From Alteromonas sp. BMJM2 (GTDB taxonomy: Bacteria > Pseudomonadota > Gammaproteobacteria > Enterobacterales > Alteromonadaceae), in assembly GCF_027257845.1 (NCBI RefSeq), contig NZ_JAPVOT010000002.1, positions 124,001 to 188,000 on the forward strand: DNA of 64,000 nt, written 5' to 3'. Below are positions 37,202 through 45,669 of the stretch, one piece after another. The position numbers and the translations under genes were made by a program. Within the stretch, counting starts at the first letter, position 1. Each line of letters starts with the position of its first letter. The notes beneath the pieces are model-generated. The model was not told the DNA's origin, ran no database searches, and saw nothing but the letters and a program-made list of their open reading frames with translations.

Positions 37202-38356
37202 TCATTTAATTGCGGGGTGATTAAAGTGAAGCCTTGTATCGCAGGTAAGTGAAACGACTGACTCGGTTAATATAATTTCGCCAATTTCTTGCCAATGCGC
37301 TCTCTCTATTCCTGCATCGTTGAAATTGGAAGCAGATAAAATCCAAGACAGCGCCTGATTGGGGTAATGTTGTAGCGACAGTTCATCCCGAAAGTCATCT
37401 TTATTTACCAGCAGTGTATTTGGTTTTAACGATGCTTTCAGCCAATGAGGGCCTTGTTTGTCGGTTTTTATTTCAGCTTCGCTTTTTTTATCAGCTTCGC
37501 GCTCTATTTCGATTTCTTTCGAAGTAATTGGCGCTGAAATGCTCAGTTTTAACATACTTTCTTCTGTATGTTGTGCCAGTCTGGGTTTTGCATCACCGAT
37601 CTTTACCGCGGCTAAATGAGAAACGGGTCTAAACCGCGCGTTGGCTTTTTTACCGCTAGAGGCTTTATCGGCTTTCTCAAGGTCGCTTTCCAATCGATAG
37701 GCGGTAAGCAATTGGCTAAAGGGCGGCAGTTCACCAAGCGCTGGTTCGTTAGTCATAGGCAAGTTTGCAACATGCTTTGTTTTTGTACCACCAAGGGAGT
37801 GCATGAGAAATATGTTCTCAGTAAGTGCACTATGGGCATTGGGGAAGAGCTTAATTGCCATACCAAAAGCACGCTTATCTCGCTGCTTTGTTCCGCTTAA
37901 ACTGACTGAAGCCCTAACAATAATAGGTACCTCTGTACCCGGTTGAAAAAGCCCAGAGTAAGGGCTGCTTTGATTCATCTTCCATGTGCCAACAAAGCAT
38001 ATTCCGTTGGCTTGAAGTAGCTTATGTTCAGTACCTAATTCGATAAAATTTGCATCAGATGAAAGGGTTCTTTGGGCGTGTTTTAAAAGTATGTTTTCGC
38101 CGTTAATATCAAAGTGTTTGCGCGACACTTCATATTGCGGAAGGCTTGCGTAAGGGTCAGAAAAAACAAGACTTTTCACTTCCTCGAACGGCCTCAACGG
38201 CGTAGCTAAACCCAACTGGTTTCCACCAGTTTCGGCATAAGTTGTTACACAATTAAATAATGTGGTCAGTGCAAAAAAACGACATGCCGTGAAAGTATTT
38301 TTAAATGTAAAAGGTCTTTGTTGATACTGAATAGTTTGAAGAAGGTGCATTGACAT
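37202..38356 (-). CDS. Catalase-superfamily-like exported protein
   Basis: This 384-residue protein has a probable N-terminal export segment (about 20-42, ending TYAE). The core resembles the heme-binding catalase superfamily: LLQANGICFVGTW, SGLFQPGTEVPIIVRASVSL and RAFGMAIKLFP, with the end VVSLTCDTRLHFNHPAIK. A classical catalase active-site His-Asn pair is not obvious, so it may be a peroxidase-like or non-catalytic relative. A charged insert (IEIEREADKKSEAEIKTDK) sits at about residues 287-305. The ATG at 38356 is preceded by AGGGGAG. It diverges from the radical SAM gene. Confidence 0.6.
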   Translation of the reverse strand: MSMHLLQTIQYQQRPFTFKNTFTACRFFALTTLFNCVTTYAETGGNQLGLATPLRPFEEVKSLVFSDPYASLPQYEVSRKHFDINGENILLKHAQRTLSSDANFIELGTEHKLLQANGICFVGTWKMNQSSPYSGLFQPGTEVPIIVRASVSLSGTKQRDKRAFGMAIKLFPNAHSALTENIFLMHSLGGTKTKHVANLPMTNEPALGELPPFSQLLTAYRLESDLEKADKASSGKKANARFRPVSHLAAVKIGDAKPRLAQHTEESMLKLSISAPITSKEIEIEREADKKSEAEIKTDKQGPHWLKASLKPNTLLVNKDDFRDELSLQHYPNQALSWILSASNFNDAGIERAHWQEIGEIILTESVVSLTCDTRLHFNHPAIK

Positions 38357-39806
38357 GGCGTGCTCCCCTGGTACCACAAGAAATCAACAACTTGCCTCTA
38401 CACAAAAGCGAATGGGCGAACATTTTACTCCCAATCAACTCTTGGGGCGAACGCATACCATTGGCTGTGTTGCTGTCGAAATCACGCAAAAATGTAATCT
38501 TGATTGCACCTTATGCTATTTGTCAGAGCATTCGCAAGCAGTTCGTGATATTCCCATCCAAGAAGTATTCAAGCGATTAGACAACGTGCTTAAACACTAT
38601 GGGCCTGGAACCAGCGTACAAATTACTGGGGGCGACCCTACGTTAAGAAAACGCAGCGAGCTTATCGATATTGTTGCCTATGCAAATCAACTTGGCTTAC
38701 ATACGGCGCTATTTACAAATGGTATTGCTGCCACTAGAGACCTGCTCACTGAGCTTGCTGAAGCTGGGCTTAACGACATTGCATTTCATGTAGACACCAC
38801 CCAAGAGCGCAAAGGTTATGATGATGAAGCATCGCTAAATGCTATTCGTGAGGAATACATAGTGCGAGCTAAAGGTCTGGGCCTTATGGTTATCTTTAAT
38901 ACCACAGTGCACACCGGCAACTTCAGCGAACTGCCCATGCTGGTGGATTTTTTTGTACAGCACGCAGATGCGGTAAGTTTTGCTTCGTTTCAGCTACAAG
39001 CTGAAACTGGCCGTGGCGAGTGGGGCGCACGAACGGATGTAGTCGACCCGCTTACCGTGAAAGCGGCAATCGAGAAAACAATTTCTAAAGCTTTGCCATG
39101 GGAAAAGGTACGTATCGGGCATAGTGATTGCCATAGCTACATGCCAACGTTAGTGACCGATAAGCAGGTCTATTCTGTCGTTGATGACGCGCAATTGTTT
39201 GCGCAATTTATTGAAGACTTTAAGTACATACAAACAACCAGGCAGCACGGCACCGCTAAGATTATATGGGATTACAGCAAAGCAATGCTTGCTCGTCCAC
39301 TGTGGATTTGGAAGCTCGCCAAAGCAACATCGGCAAAGCTGTTAGAAATGCGGAGCAGTTTAATTAAAAGTCGCGGGCGTGTGCATAAACTGTCGTTTTT
39401 TGTTCAAAACTTTATGGATGCCAGTGCGCTGCAGCAAGACAGAATTGATGCGTGTTCATTCATGGTGATGACCGCAGGTGGCCCTGTTTCCATGTGCAAA
39501 CACAATGCCGAGCGTGATGAGCATATATTAAAACCACTGACATACACCAACCATCGCGGGCAGGTAAAGCAATACCAGCCGTTGGGAGAGCGCTATCGAG
39601 AGGATAACGTGATCCCTATTCGACTGCATGCCGATGATAGGCCTGCTCACGAGCCCAATGAAAAGTCATCGAATGAATCAATCAGTAAGCCAGTTAGCGA
39701 GATAAACCAGGAGCTAACTCATGAGTTAATTCACGGGGTAAATAACGATCTTGGCGCTAGACCAAGTAGCGTTTCCTCAAATCAACAAACTTCAGAAATA
39801 GGATAA
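38355..39806 (+). CDS. Radical SAM protein
   Basis: This protein of up to 483 residues has the radical SAM cluster motif C47-x3-C51-x2-C54 (TQKCNLDCTLCYLS) followed by the GGDPTLR glycine motif. The C-terminal half has a further Cys-rich spot (MCKHNAERDEHILKP). The last 50 residues are low-complexity and polar. I cannot name the substrate. The ATG at 38355 shares CATG with the start of the divergent gene; an in-frame ATG at 38412 (MGEHFTPNQLL) is an alternative. The next gene starts 10 bases after its stop. Confidence 0.85.
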   Translation: MACSPGTTRNQQLASTQKRMGEHFTPNQLLGRTHTIGCVAVEITQKCNLDCTLCYLSEHSQAVRDIPIQEVFKRLDNVLKHYGPGTSVQITGGDPTLRKRSELIDIVAYANQLGLHTALFTNGIAATRDLLTELAEAGLNDIAFHVDTTQERKGYDDEASLNAIREEYIVRAKGLGLMVIFNTTVHTGNFSELPMLVDFFVQHADAVSFASFQLQAETGRGEWGARTDVVDPLTVKAAIEKTISKALPWEKVRIGHSDCHSYMPTLVTDKQVYSVVDDAQLFAQFIEDFKYIQTTRQHGTAKIIWDYSKAMLARPLWIWKLAKATSAKLLEMRSSLIKSRGRVHKLSFFVQNFMDASALQQDRIDACSFMVMTAGGPVSMCKHNAERDEHILKPLTYTNHRGQVKQYQPLGERYREDNVIPIRLHADDRPAHEPNEKSSNESISKPVSEINQELTHELIHGVNNDLGARPSSVSSNQQTSEIG

Positions 39807-39815
39807 GGAAAGGCC

Positions 39816-41525
39816 ATGCAGTATTCTAATTCGTTTAAGTTTAACAGTGCATTCGGTGACGCATTGTGGGTGTCTGCGTCATGGGTTTTGGCATTTTTCG
39901 TGTTGTTTTTTGTACAAAATGCTAGTGCAAGCGAAAAGCCAAGTGAAGTACATTCAATAAGTGCTAACGCTGAACAACAAGCGCGTGTTTCGCTGAAGCA
40001 AGCTTACAAACAAGCGACCCAAGACTGGGAGTATGTATTAGCAAATTATGTCGATGAAGAAGGGCGAACTAATTTTAAGGCCTTGTCTGACGATATTGCA
40101 CCACTAGAAAACGTTGTGTCTTTTATTGGCTTTGCTAGCCCGGCAGCAACACCAGAGTTGTTCAGTTCGCCAGAAGAAGTAATGAGCTATCACATTAATA
40201 GCTACAACGCATTGGCAATGTTTGGCGTGATTGAAAAAGGTATTCCAGATGGCTTTACAAGTTTCTTCTCTCGCGCCGCTTTTTTTAAGTTTCGGGATGT
40301 GGTGATTGGCGGGAAAGTCACTAATCTATACGACTATGAAAATGACGTGATAAGGCCGCTTAACGAACCAAGGGCTCACTTCGCACTTAACTGTATGGTG
40401 AAAGATTGTCCACGACTACCCAAAACGCCATTTTACCCAGAATCATTAAATGAAACGCTAGAGCAACTTACTCACGAATTTTTCAACAAGCAAAAGCACT
40501 TCTATTTGGACGATAAACATGAGCGAGCGTATGTATCAGAAATATTAGATTTTTACACTGAGGATTTCGTAGCGTCGGGCAGAGCCAAAGACTTACCCCA
40601 ATATATTAACCAATATATTGAGCAATCCATACCTTCGAACTACAAGCTTCGCTTTATTGATTACGACTGGCGTATTAATGCACAGCCGGAACAAAACAAT
40701 AATACAAAGGCCCTTGCTAGCAGTTTAAACAAAGCGCCTAGCCAAACTTCAAAGAATCCCATAGTGGAAGCTGCTTTTGCGCTTCATTCCCGGGAAATTA
40801 ATACTTATGAACCTGAGCAGGAAGCTGCATCAAAGGCGCCCTTTTTAGTTACCAGTACGCCAAATCAAACGACAGTGTTGGAACTTTATACATCCCAAGG
40901 CTGTAGTAGCTGCCCACCGGCAGAGAAGTGGATTTCAGGCTTTGTAGATAGCGAGAAGTTATGGACTGAGTTGGTTCCTATTAACTTTCATGTGGACTAC
41001 TGGGATTATCTGGGTTGGAAAGATCCGTTTGCTGATAGCACTTTTAGTCAACGACAACGAGACTACAAGCGTGTAGGCAAAGCCAACACTATTGCCACGC
41101 CCGGTTTTGCCTTAAATGGCCGTGCTTGGAACGGGTGGTTTCGCGGGCAGTCTTTACCGAACAAAACTGCCCCTTTGACTGGCGTACTCCATGCTTCGGC
41201 AGACAACGACAATATAAACGTGACGTTCAATAAAATAAACGCCAATAAGGATAATCCTTCGCTTACGGTTCACGCGGCATTACTTGGTTTTGGCATAGAA
41301 ACATCGGTAAAGCGAGGTGAAAACGCAGGGCGGAAACTCGTTCATGATTTTGTTGTTATCGACTATGAACAGGGTTCGTTGAGCTTCGATACTCAGTATT
41401 ATCAAGGGCATTTACCGTTTCCAGAAAATAGTCAAACTAGTACAACTCGAAAGGCTATTGTGGTTTGGGTATCGCAAGAAAGCGACCCTTCGCCACTTCA
41501 GGTCGCAGCATCTTGGTTGAATTGA
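39816..41525 (+). CDS. Exported DUF547-DUF1223 fusion protein
   Basis: This 569-residue protein has an N-terminal signal or anchor helix (about 19-38). Residues about 65-285 match DUF547 (SYHINSYNALAMFGVI, HFALNCMVKDCPRLP). Residues about 350-569 match DUF1223, a thioredoxin-like domain with LELYTSQGCSSCPPAEKW, NFHVDYWDYLGWKDPFA and TPGFALNG. The CxxC is at about 362-365. Both domains normally occur as separate exported proteins. Placed right after a radical SAM gene, it may work on disulfides or the same substrate. Confidence 0.82.
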   Translation: MQYSNSFKFNSAFGDALWVSASWVLAFFVLFFVQNASASEKPSEVHSISANAEQQARVSLKQAYKQATQDWEYVLANYVDEEGRTNFKALSDDIAPLENVVSFIGFASPAATPELFSSPEEVMSYHINSYNALAMFGVIEKGIPDGFTSFFSRAAFFKFRDVVIGGKVTNLYDYENDVIRPLNEPRAHFALNCMVKDCPRLPKTPFYPESLNETLEQLTHEFFNKQKHFYLDDKHERAYVSEILDFYTEDFVASGRAKDLPQYINQYIEQSIPSNYKLRFIDYDWRINAQPEQNNNTKALASSLNKAPSQTSKNPIVEAAFALHSREINTYEPEQEAASKAPFLVTSTPNQTTVLELYTSQGCSSCPPAEKWISGFVDSEKLWTELVPINFHVDYWDYLGWKDPFADSTFSQRQRDYKRVGKANTIATPGFALNGRAWNGWFRGQSLPNKTAPLTGVLHASADNDNINVTFNKINANKDNPSLTVHAALLGFGIETSVKRGENAGRKLVHDFVVIDYEQGSLSFDTQYYQGHLPFPENSQTSTTRKAIVVWVSQESDPSPLQVAASWLN

Positions 41526-41655
41526 TTTTCCACTTTAAACCTATGTCTTTTGCCAGAAAAATTAGTTAATTAGTCTAATTCTTAGATGTTTAAGAAATTT
41601 TTATTGTCTTACAGCTATCTTTTAAGACGTATACCTAAAGTTTAAGAAGAACAGC

Positions 41656-42249
41656 ATGGAGTTTGTTACATCAATTCAACACGGGCTTTTAAATGGTTCG
41701 CACTCTACAGCCCTGTTGATGGTTGGCATTGTAATTCTGTCTTATTTATTAGAGGACGTCGCTATCGTCACGGCAGCAGCTATGTCTTCAAACGACTTGT
41801 TGCCCACGCACTTAGCGCTTTTAGCTATTTTTCTAGGCATTGCCACCGGTGATTTAGGGCTTTACTGGTTAGGAAGAATGGCAAGGAAAGTAAGGGCTAT
41901 GCGTTTCAGGCTGGTAAAAAAACAAAAGTTTCGTGCTATTCAAAAACGCCTACTGAAGCGCGCTTTCGTTCATTTGTTCATTATTCGTTTTGTACCAGGC
42001 TTAAGAACAGTGGGCTACTCTGTAAGTGGTTTTATAGCCGTTCCCGTGTGGATTTTTACGGCAGCAGTGCTTTTGGCTAGCGTGCTTTGGACTAGCATAA
42101 TTTTTGGTGCGCTTCATAAATTAGGTTCAATTAATGTGGTTCAGCAAAACATGCTTTTGTTTGTTCTAAGTGCAGCGGTGATCATGTGGTTGGTTAATAA
42201 AACGTTGCAAAGCTATTTTAAAAGAGAGGCTTATAGTGCCACTAAATAA
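41656..42249 (+). CDS. DedA/SNARE-associated family membrane protein
   Basis: This 197-residue multi-pass protein has the DedA features LLEDVAIVTAAAMSS, ATGDLGLYWLGRMA and RFVPGLRTVGYSVSGF. DedA proteins are membrane transporters, several shown to flip lipid carriers or phospholipids. It opens a tight run of genes (41656-47447) after a 130-base AT-rich gap that likely holds a promoter. Its stop overlaps the GTG of the next gene by 14 bases. Confidence 0.85.
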   Translation: MEFVTSIQHGLLNGSHSTALLMVGIVILSYLLEDVAIVTAAAMSSNDLLPTHLALLAIFLGIATGDLGLYWLGRMARKVRAMRFRLVKKQKFRAIQKRLLKRAFVHLFIIRFVPGLRTVGYSVSGFIAVPVWIFTAAVLLASVLWTSIIFGALHKLGSINVVQQNMLLFVLSAAVIMWLVNKTLQSYFKREAYSATK

Positions 42250-43363
42250 TATTTGTGTAATCGAGCAAGGTCGCGTTAATGCAGGGTTGCCCCAACTTCC
42301 TATTTCTAAACGAGATATCTCGCCATTTGAATTTATTCCTGCGTGGGTGGCTTACGCCCCTGTCGTTTTGCAAAGCTTGATCATAGGTTTGGCGAGGTTC
42401 GACTGGGCACTTCCACTTTCTGCAAACCCCGCAATTAAACTAAGCGGTATGGTGGGCGAGTCAAAAAACGATATTTTCGAAGCAGTGGGGCCGATTACCA
42501 AACAGTATATTCTCCCTTTTTATACGGTTAAAAAGACGACAGGCAACAGCGATGATATTTTGTCCAAACTTTTACCTACACTTGAAACCCAAGGTCTTCA
42601 ATATCCGCTGGTAGCGAAGCCAGACTTGGGTTGTCGAGGGGCAGGCGTTAAGCTGATAAAAAATAATAAGGACTTGTTTAATTACATCGAAAGCTTTCCT
42701 ACGGACAGCCGCTTTTTACTGCAAGCCAAGTCCATTTATCAAGCCGAGGCAGGGGTGTTTTATGTGCGACAACCTGATGAAGAAAAGGGCAAGATAATTT
42801 CAATGACCTTCAAATATGCTGCATGCGTTGTGGGTAACGGTGTAGATACCTTAGAAGCACTTATCCAACGAGATCCTCGTGCGGGGAAACTGGCGCATTT
42901 GTATTTGCCAAGGCATAAAGAAAAGCTTAATTGGGTAGTGCCAGAAGGCGAGGAGTTTCAATTAGCCTTTGCTGGGAGTCACTCGCGCGGTTCTATTTTT
43001 AAAAATGGTAACGCGTTTATAACCCCCCAGATGGAACAGAAGTTTGACGAAGTACTTAAAGATTTTGATGGTTTTCATTACGGGCGTCTGGATATTAAGT
43101 TCGACGACATTAGCCAGCTAATGTTGGGTGGTGACTTTGATATTTTAGAAATTAACGGCGCAAGCAGTGAAGCCGCCCATATCTGGGATAGTGATGCTTC
43201 GCTTACCGACATCTTTTCTACGTTAATGTATCAATATCGCTTGCTATATCAAATTGGGTATAAACAAAAAAAGCGAGGCATTAACCCACCGTCAATTAAG
43301 CAGTTACTTTCAGCTTGGAAAGAAGAAAAGCAGCTAGTACAGCACTATCCGTCTACTGATTAG
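42236..43363 (+). CDS. ATP-grasp domain protein
   Basis: This 375-residue protein is probably an ATP-grasp ligase. LVAKPDLGCRGAGVKLI is a typical phosphate/adenine loop and GDFDILEINGASSEAAH carries the metal-binding Glu and Asn near the end. The N-terminal 60 residues are hydrophobic without being clear membrane helices. ATP-grasp enzymes join a carboxylate to an amine or thiol. The partner genes (DedA, OlsF-like acyltransferase) suggest an amino-acid-modified lipid or envelope substrate, which is inference. The start is GTG within the dedA-like stop. Confidence 0.78.
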   Translation: MPLNNICVIEQGRVNAGLPQLPISKRDISPFEFIPAWVAYAPVVLQSLIIGLARFDWALPLSANPAIKLSGMVGESKNDIFEAVGPITKQYILPFYTVKKTTGNSDDILSKLLPTLETQGLQYPLVAKPDLGCRGAGVKLIKNNKDLFNYIESFPTDSRFLLQAKSIYQAEAGVFYVRQPDEEKGKIISMTFKYAACVVGNGVDTLEALIQRDPRAGKLAHLYLPRHKEKLNWVVPEGEEFQLAFAGSHSRGSIFKNGNAFITPQMEQKFDEVLKDFDGFHYGRLDIKFDDISQLMLGGDFDILEINGASSEAAHIWDSDASLTDIFSTLMYQYRLLYQIGYKQKKRGINPPSIKQLLSAWKEEKQLVQHYPSTD

Positions 43364-43378
43364 TCTTTGCGAGGTATT

Positions 43379-43927
43379 ATGAAATCCATTCATTTAAACG
43401 AAAAGACGAGTCAACGATCGTCAGTATCTTCCATTATCTTAGGGTGTGAAGAAGTACTTAACCAGGGGTTAGATTTTTTAGAGAGTATTTCTCAGAGCGA
43501 CTATGTTGCGGTATGCACTCCGCACATGGAAAGTTCAATAGGCGAACACTTTAGGCACTGGTTAGATTTATTTCATTCATTAGCCAGTGCTGAAGACAAA
43601 GTAGATTACAACATTCGCCGGCGTGGGCACGCAGTAGAAAGAGATATAGAGGTCGCAAAAAAAGAGATCGCAATATTGAATAACTGGCTTTGTGATATTA
43701 GCGATGCTTGTTTGGGTGCAGTTATACAAGTTGAGCTTGAAACATTAGTTTCAAAAAAGGCTATTGATGAAGCCTCATCAACGTTAGGACGAGAGCTTAG
43801 CTTCGTCGCTCTTCATGCCACCCACCATTTTGCCATGACCAAACTAGCGGCTTCTATGCAGGGAATAAAAGCGGTAAGTAATTTTGGTGTGGCCCCTAGT
43901 ACTGCAAGCTTTAGACGGGCGCAATAG
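43379..43927 (+). CDS. DinB-like four-helix protein
   Basis: This 182-residue protein has the DinB/YfiT-like metal-site pattern: an early His in SIGEHFRHWLDLF and a late pair in ALHATHHFAMTKL. The superfamily includes thiol-dependent S-transferases and uncharacterised metalloproteins. I use the ATG at 43379 behind GAGGT; a TTG at 43367 is in frame. It starts 15 bases after the ATP-grasp gene and ends one base before the TANGO2-like gene. Confidence 0.75.
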   Translation: MKSIHLNEKTSQRSSVSSIILGCEEVLNQGLDFLESISQSDYVAVCTPHMESSIGEHFRHWLDLFHSLASAEDKVDYNIRRRGHAVERDIEVAKKEIAILNNWLCDISDACLGAVIQVELETLVSKKAIDEASSTLGRELSFVALHATHHFAMTKLAASMQGIKAVSNFGVAPSTASFRRAQ

Positions 43928-43928
43928 T

Positions 43929-44702
43929 ATGTGTACGTTAAGCTGGCAAAAGACAGAAGATGGAACCACTCGTATTTACTTTAATAGAGACGAGCAGCGA
44001 ACACGAAAAAGCGCGTTAAAACCACAGACCTTTCTACTCGATGGCGTTTATTGCACCATGCCTATAGACCCTGAGGGGCAGGGAACGTGGATTTCTGTAA
44101 ACGAATACGGTTTAGCTGTTTGCCTATTGAACTATTACCAAGGAGAAGTTCCTCAGGGTCCGCTAATTAGCAGAGGTTTGTTGGTAAAACATTTAGCTAG
44201 CGCGAATTCCTACAGCGACGTGTTATTCCGATTACGACGCTATGAACTTGAGCGAACAGCGCCTTTTACGCTAGCCATTTTTGACAGAGATTTCACAGGG
44301 CAGGAAATTCAGAGTTGGATCTGGGATGGACACAACCTTACTGAAAAGAAAGTTAAACCACCGCTAGTTTCAGCAGCGCTTCATTTTGAAGAAGCCTATC
44401 AATACCGCCATTCACTTTTTAACCGCCTATGTAAAACCTTACCTAGCAATGAAATAGGGCCGCAATTTCACCGGTCTTATAATAAACAGGAGCCTTTTCT
44501 CTCACCTCTCATGAATAGAGAAGACGCTAGAACGGTAAGTTTAACGTCTATTTTTGTTTCTAAAGAGTTACAAGACATGTATTACGAGTCGATAGAGGAC
44601 AGCCTGTTTAGCGAAGCCGCCGTTCACAAATGCGCCTCAAATGAGGCGGTGATAGTCAAAGTGGCTATAGACGATTCGCTCTGCGAAGTAGAACAAAATT
44701 AA
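43929..44702 (+). CDS. NRDE/TANGO2 family protein
   Basis: This 257-residue protein has MCTLSWQ at its start and FNRDEQRTR at about residue 18, the Cys2 and NRDE signatures of the family. GTWISVNEYGLAVCLLNY continues the pattern. Cys2 suggests an N-terminal-nucleophile-like fold. The family has been linked to heme transfer in animals and bacteria. Here it sits among genes with catalase-like and redox relatives. The upstream in-frame start at 43884 lies inside the DinB gene and is not used. Confidence 0.85.
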   Translation: MCTLSWQKTEDGTTRIYFNRDEQRTRKSALKPQTFLLDGVYCTMPIDPEGQGTWISVNEYGLAVCLLNYYQGEVPQGPLISRGLLVKHLASANSYSDVLFRLRRYELERTAPFTLAIFDRDFTGQEIQSWIWDGHNLTEKKVKPPLVSAALHFEEAYQYRHSLFNRLCKTLPSNEIGPQFHRSYNKQEPFLSPLMNREDARTVSLTSIFVSKELQDMYYESIEDSLFSEAAVHKCASNEAVIVKVAIDDSLCEVEQN

Positions 44703-44749
44703 TTGGTAAGTGACAACGCTGTGCCAATGCAAAAACTAAGGGTCAAAAT

Positions 44750-45196
44750 ATGAAGAGAATAGCGTTACTTTTTATTGCAATAATTAGCTTTAATACATTT
44801 GCAGAAGATGCAATTTACACAGGTTTATTTAGCAGTGAAGCGGTGGGTGGGTACGATACAGTTGCCTATTTTTCGCTAGATAAAGGCGATGCTCCTGTGA
44901 AAGGAAAAAGTGATTGGGTTACCGAATACAAAGGTGCTAATTGGTACTTTTCTTCTAAAACTAACCTTGAAAAGTTTAGGGCGGATCCTGAACGCTATGT
45001 TCCGCAATATGGTGGGTATTGCGCGTGGGCTGTTTCAGCTATGAATGATTTTGCGCCAGGCGATGCAAAATACTGGGCAATTGTTGATGGCAAGCTATAT
45101 TTAAATTACAACAAAAAAGTCAAAAATGACTGGGACGCTGATCGCGCTTTACACATTTCACAAGCTGATTTGAATTGGCCAATTCTTAGTAAATAA
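44750..45196 (+). CDS. Exported YHS-domain protein
   Basis: This 148-residue protein has a Sec signal peptide (cut after FAE at about 19). The YHS-like domain shows VGGYDTVAYFSLDKG, YKGANWYFSSKTNLEKFRADPERY and QYGGYCAWAVS. YHS domains bind metals, and exported stand-alone members of this type are common next to DoxX-like proteins. The DoxX-like gene follows after 17 bases. Confidence 0.88.
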   Translation: MKRIALLFIAIISFNTFAEDAIYTGLFSSEAVGGYDTVAYFSLDKGDAPVKGKSDWVTEYKGANWYFSSKTNLEKFRADPERYVPQYGGYCAWAVSAMNDFAPGDAKYWAIVDGKLYLNYNKKVKNDWDADRALHISQADLNWPILSK

Positions 45197-45213
45197 CGAA
45201 AGATATATAAAAC

Positions 45214-45669
45214 ATGAAAAAACCACCATTAAAGATTGTTCTATCGGTTTTTGTCGCCTTTATTTTTGTCCAATCATTGTTTTTTAAATTTACTAATTCG
45301 ATAGAAACAATTCATATTTTTAGTACCTTGGGTGATTGGGCAAATCTAGCTTGGTTCAAAGAATATGGTGGCTATTTAGTTGGTACAGCAGAGTTAATCA
45401 CATCTATTCTCTTATTTAGCCGGCTGCATGGTTTAGGCGCCGCAATGACTGTTGGTATCATGTCGGGTGCAATTTTCTTTCATTTATTTACTCCATTAGG
45501 CATTGCTATGCCTGAATTTGATGCAGCCGGAAACATAGTTGGAAATGATAGTGGCACCTTATTCGTAATGGCATGTTTAGTGTGGATAAGCGGCGTGATT
45601 TTGCTTGTTAAAGACATGAAAAACCCAGAAGGGATCACCTACAAGCTACTTAATAAGGGGCTTAAATGA
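45214..45669 (+). CDS. DoxX-like membrane protein
   Basis: This 151-residue protein has four hydrophobic segments (about 8-24, 50-68, 74-94, 112-130) in a DoxX/DoxD-like arrangement: QSLFFKFTNS near the start and GTAELITSILLF in the middle. DoxX relatives take part in redox or thiosulfate-linked processes, but this branch has no firm role. It follows the YHS gene, a common pairing, and its stop overlaps the next start by 4 bases. Confidence 0.72.
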   Translation: MKKPPLKIVLSVFVAFIFVQSLFFKFTNSIETIHIFSTLGDWANLAWFKEYGGYLVGTAELITSILLFSRLHGLGAAMTVGIMSGAIFFHLFTPLGIAMPEFDAAGNIVGNDSGTLFVMACLVWISGVILLVKDMKNPEGITYKLLNKGLK

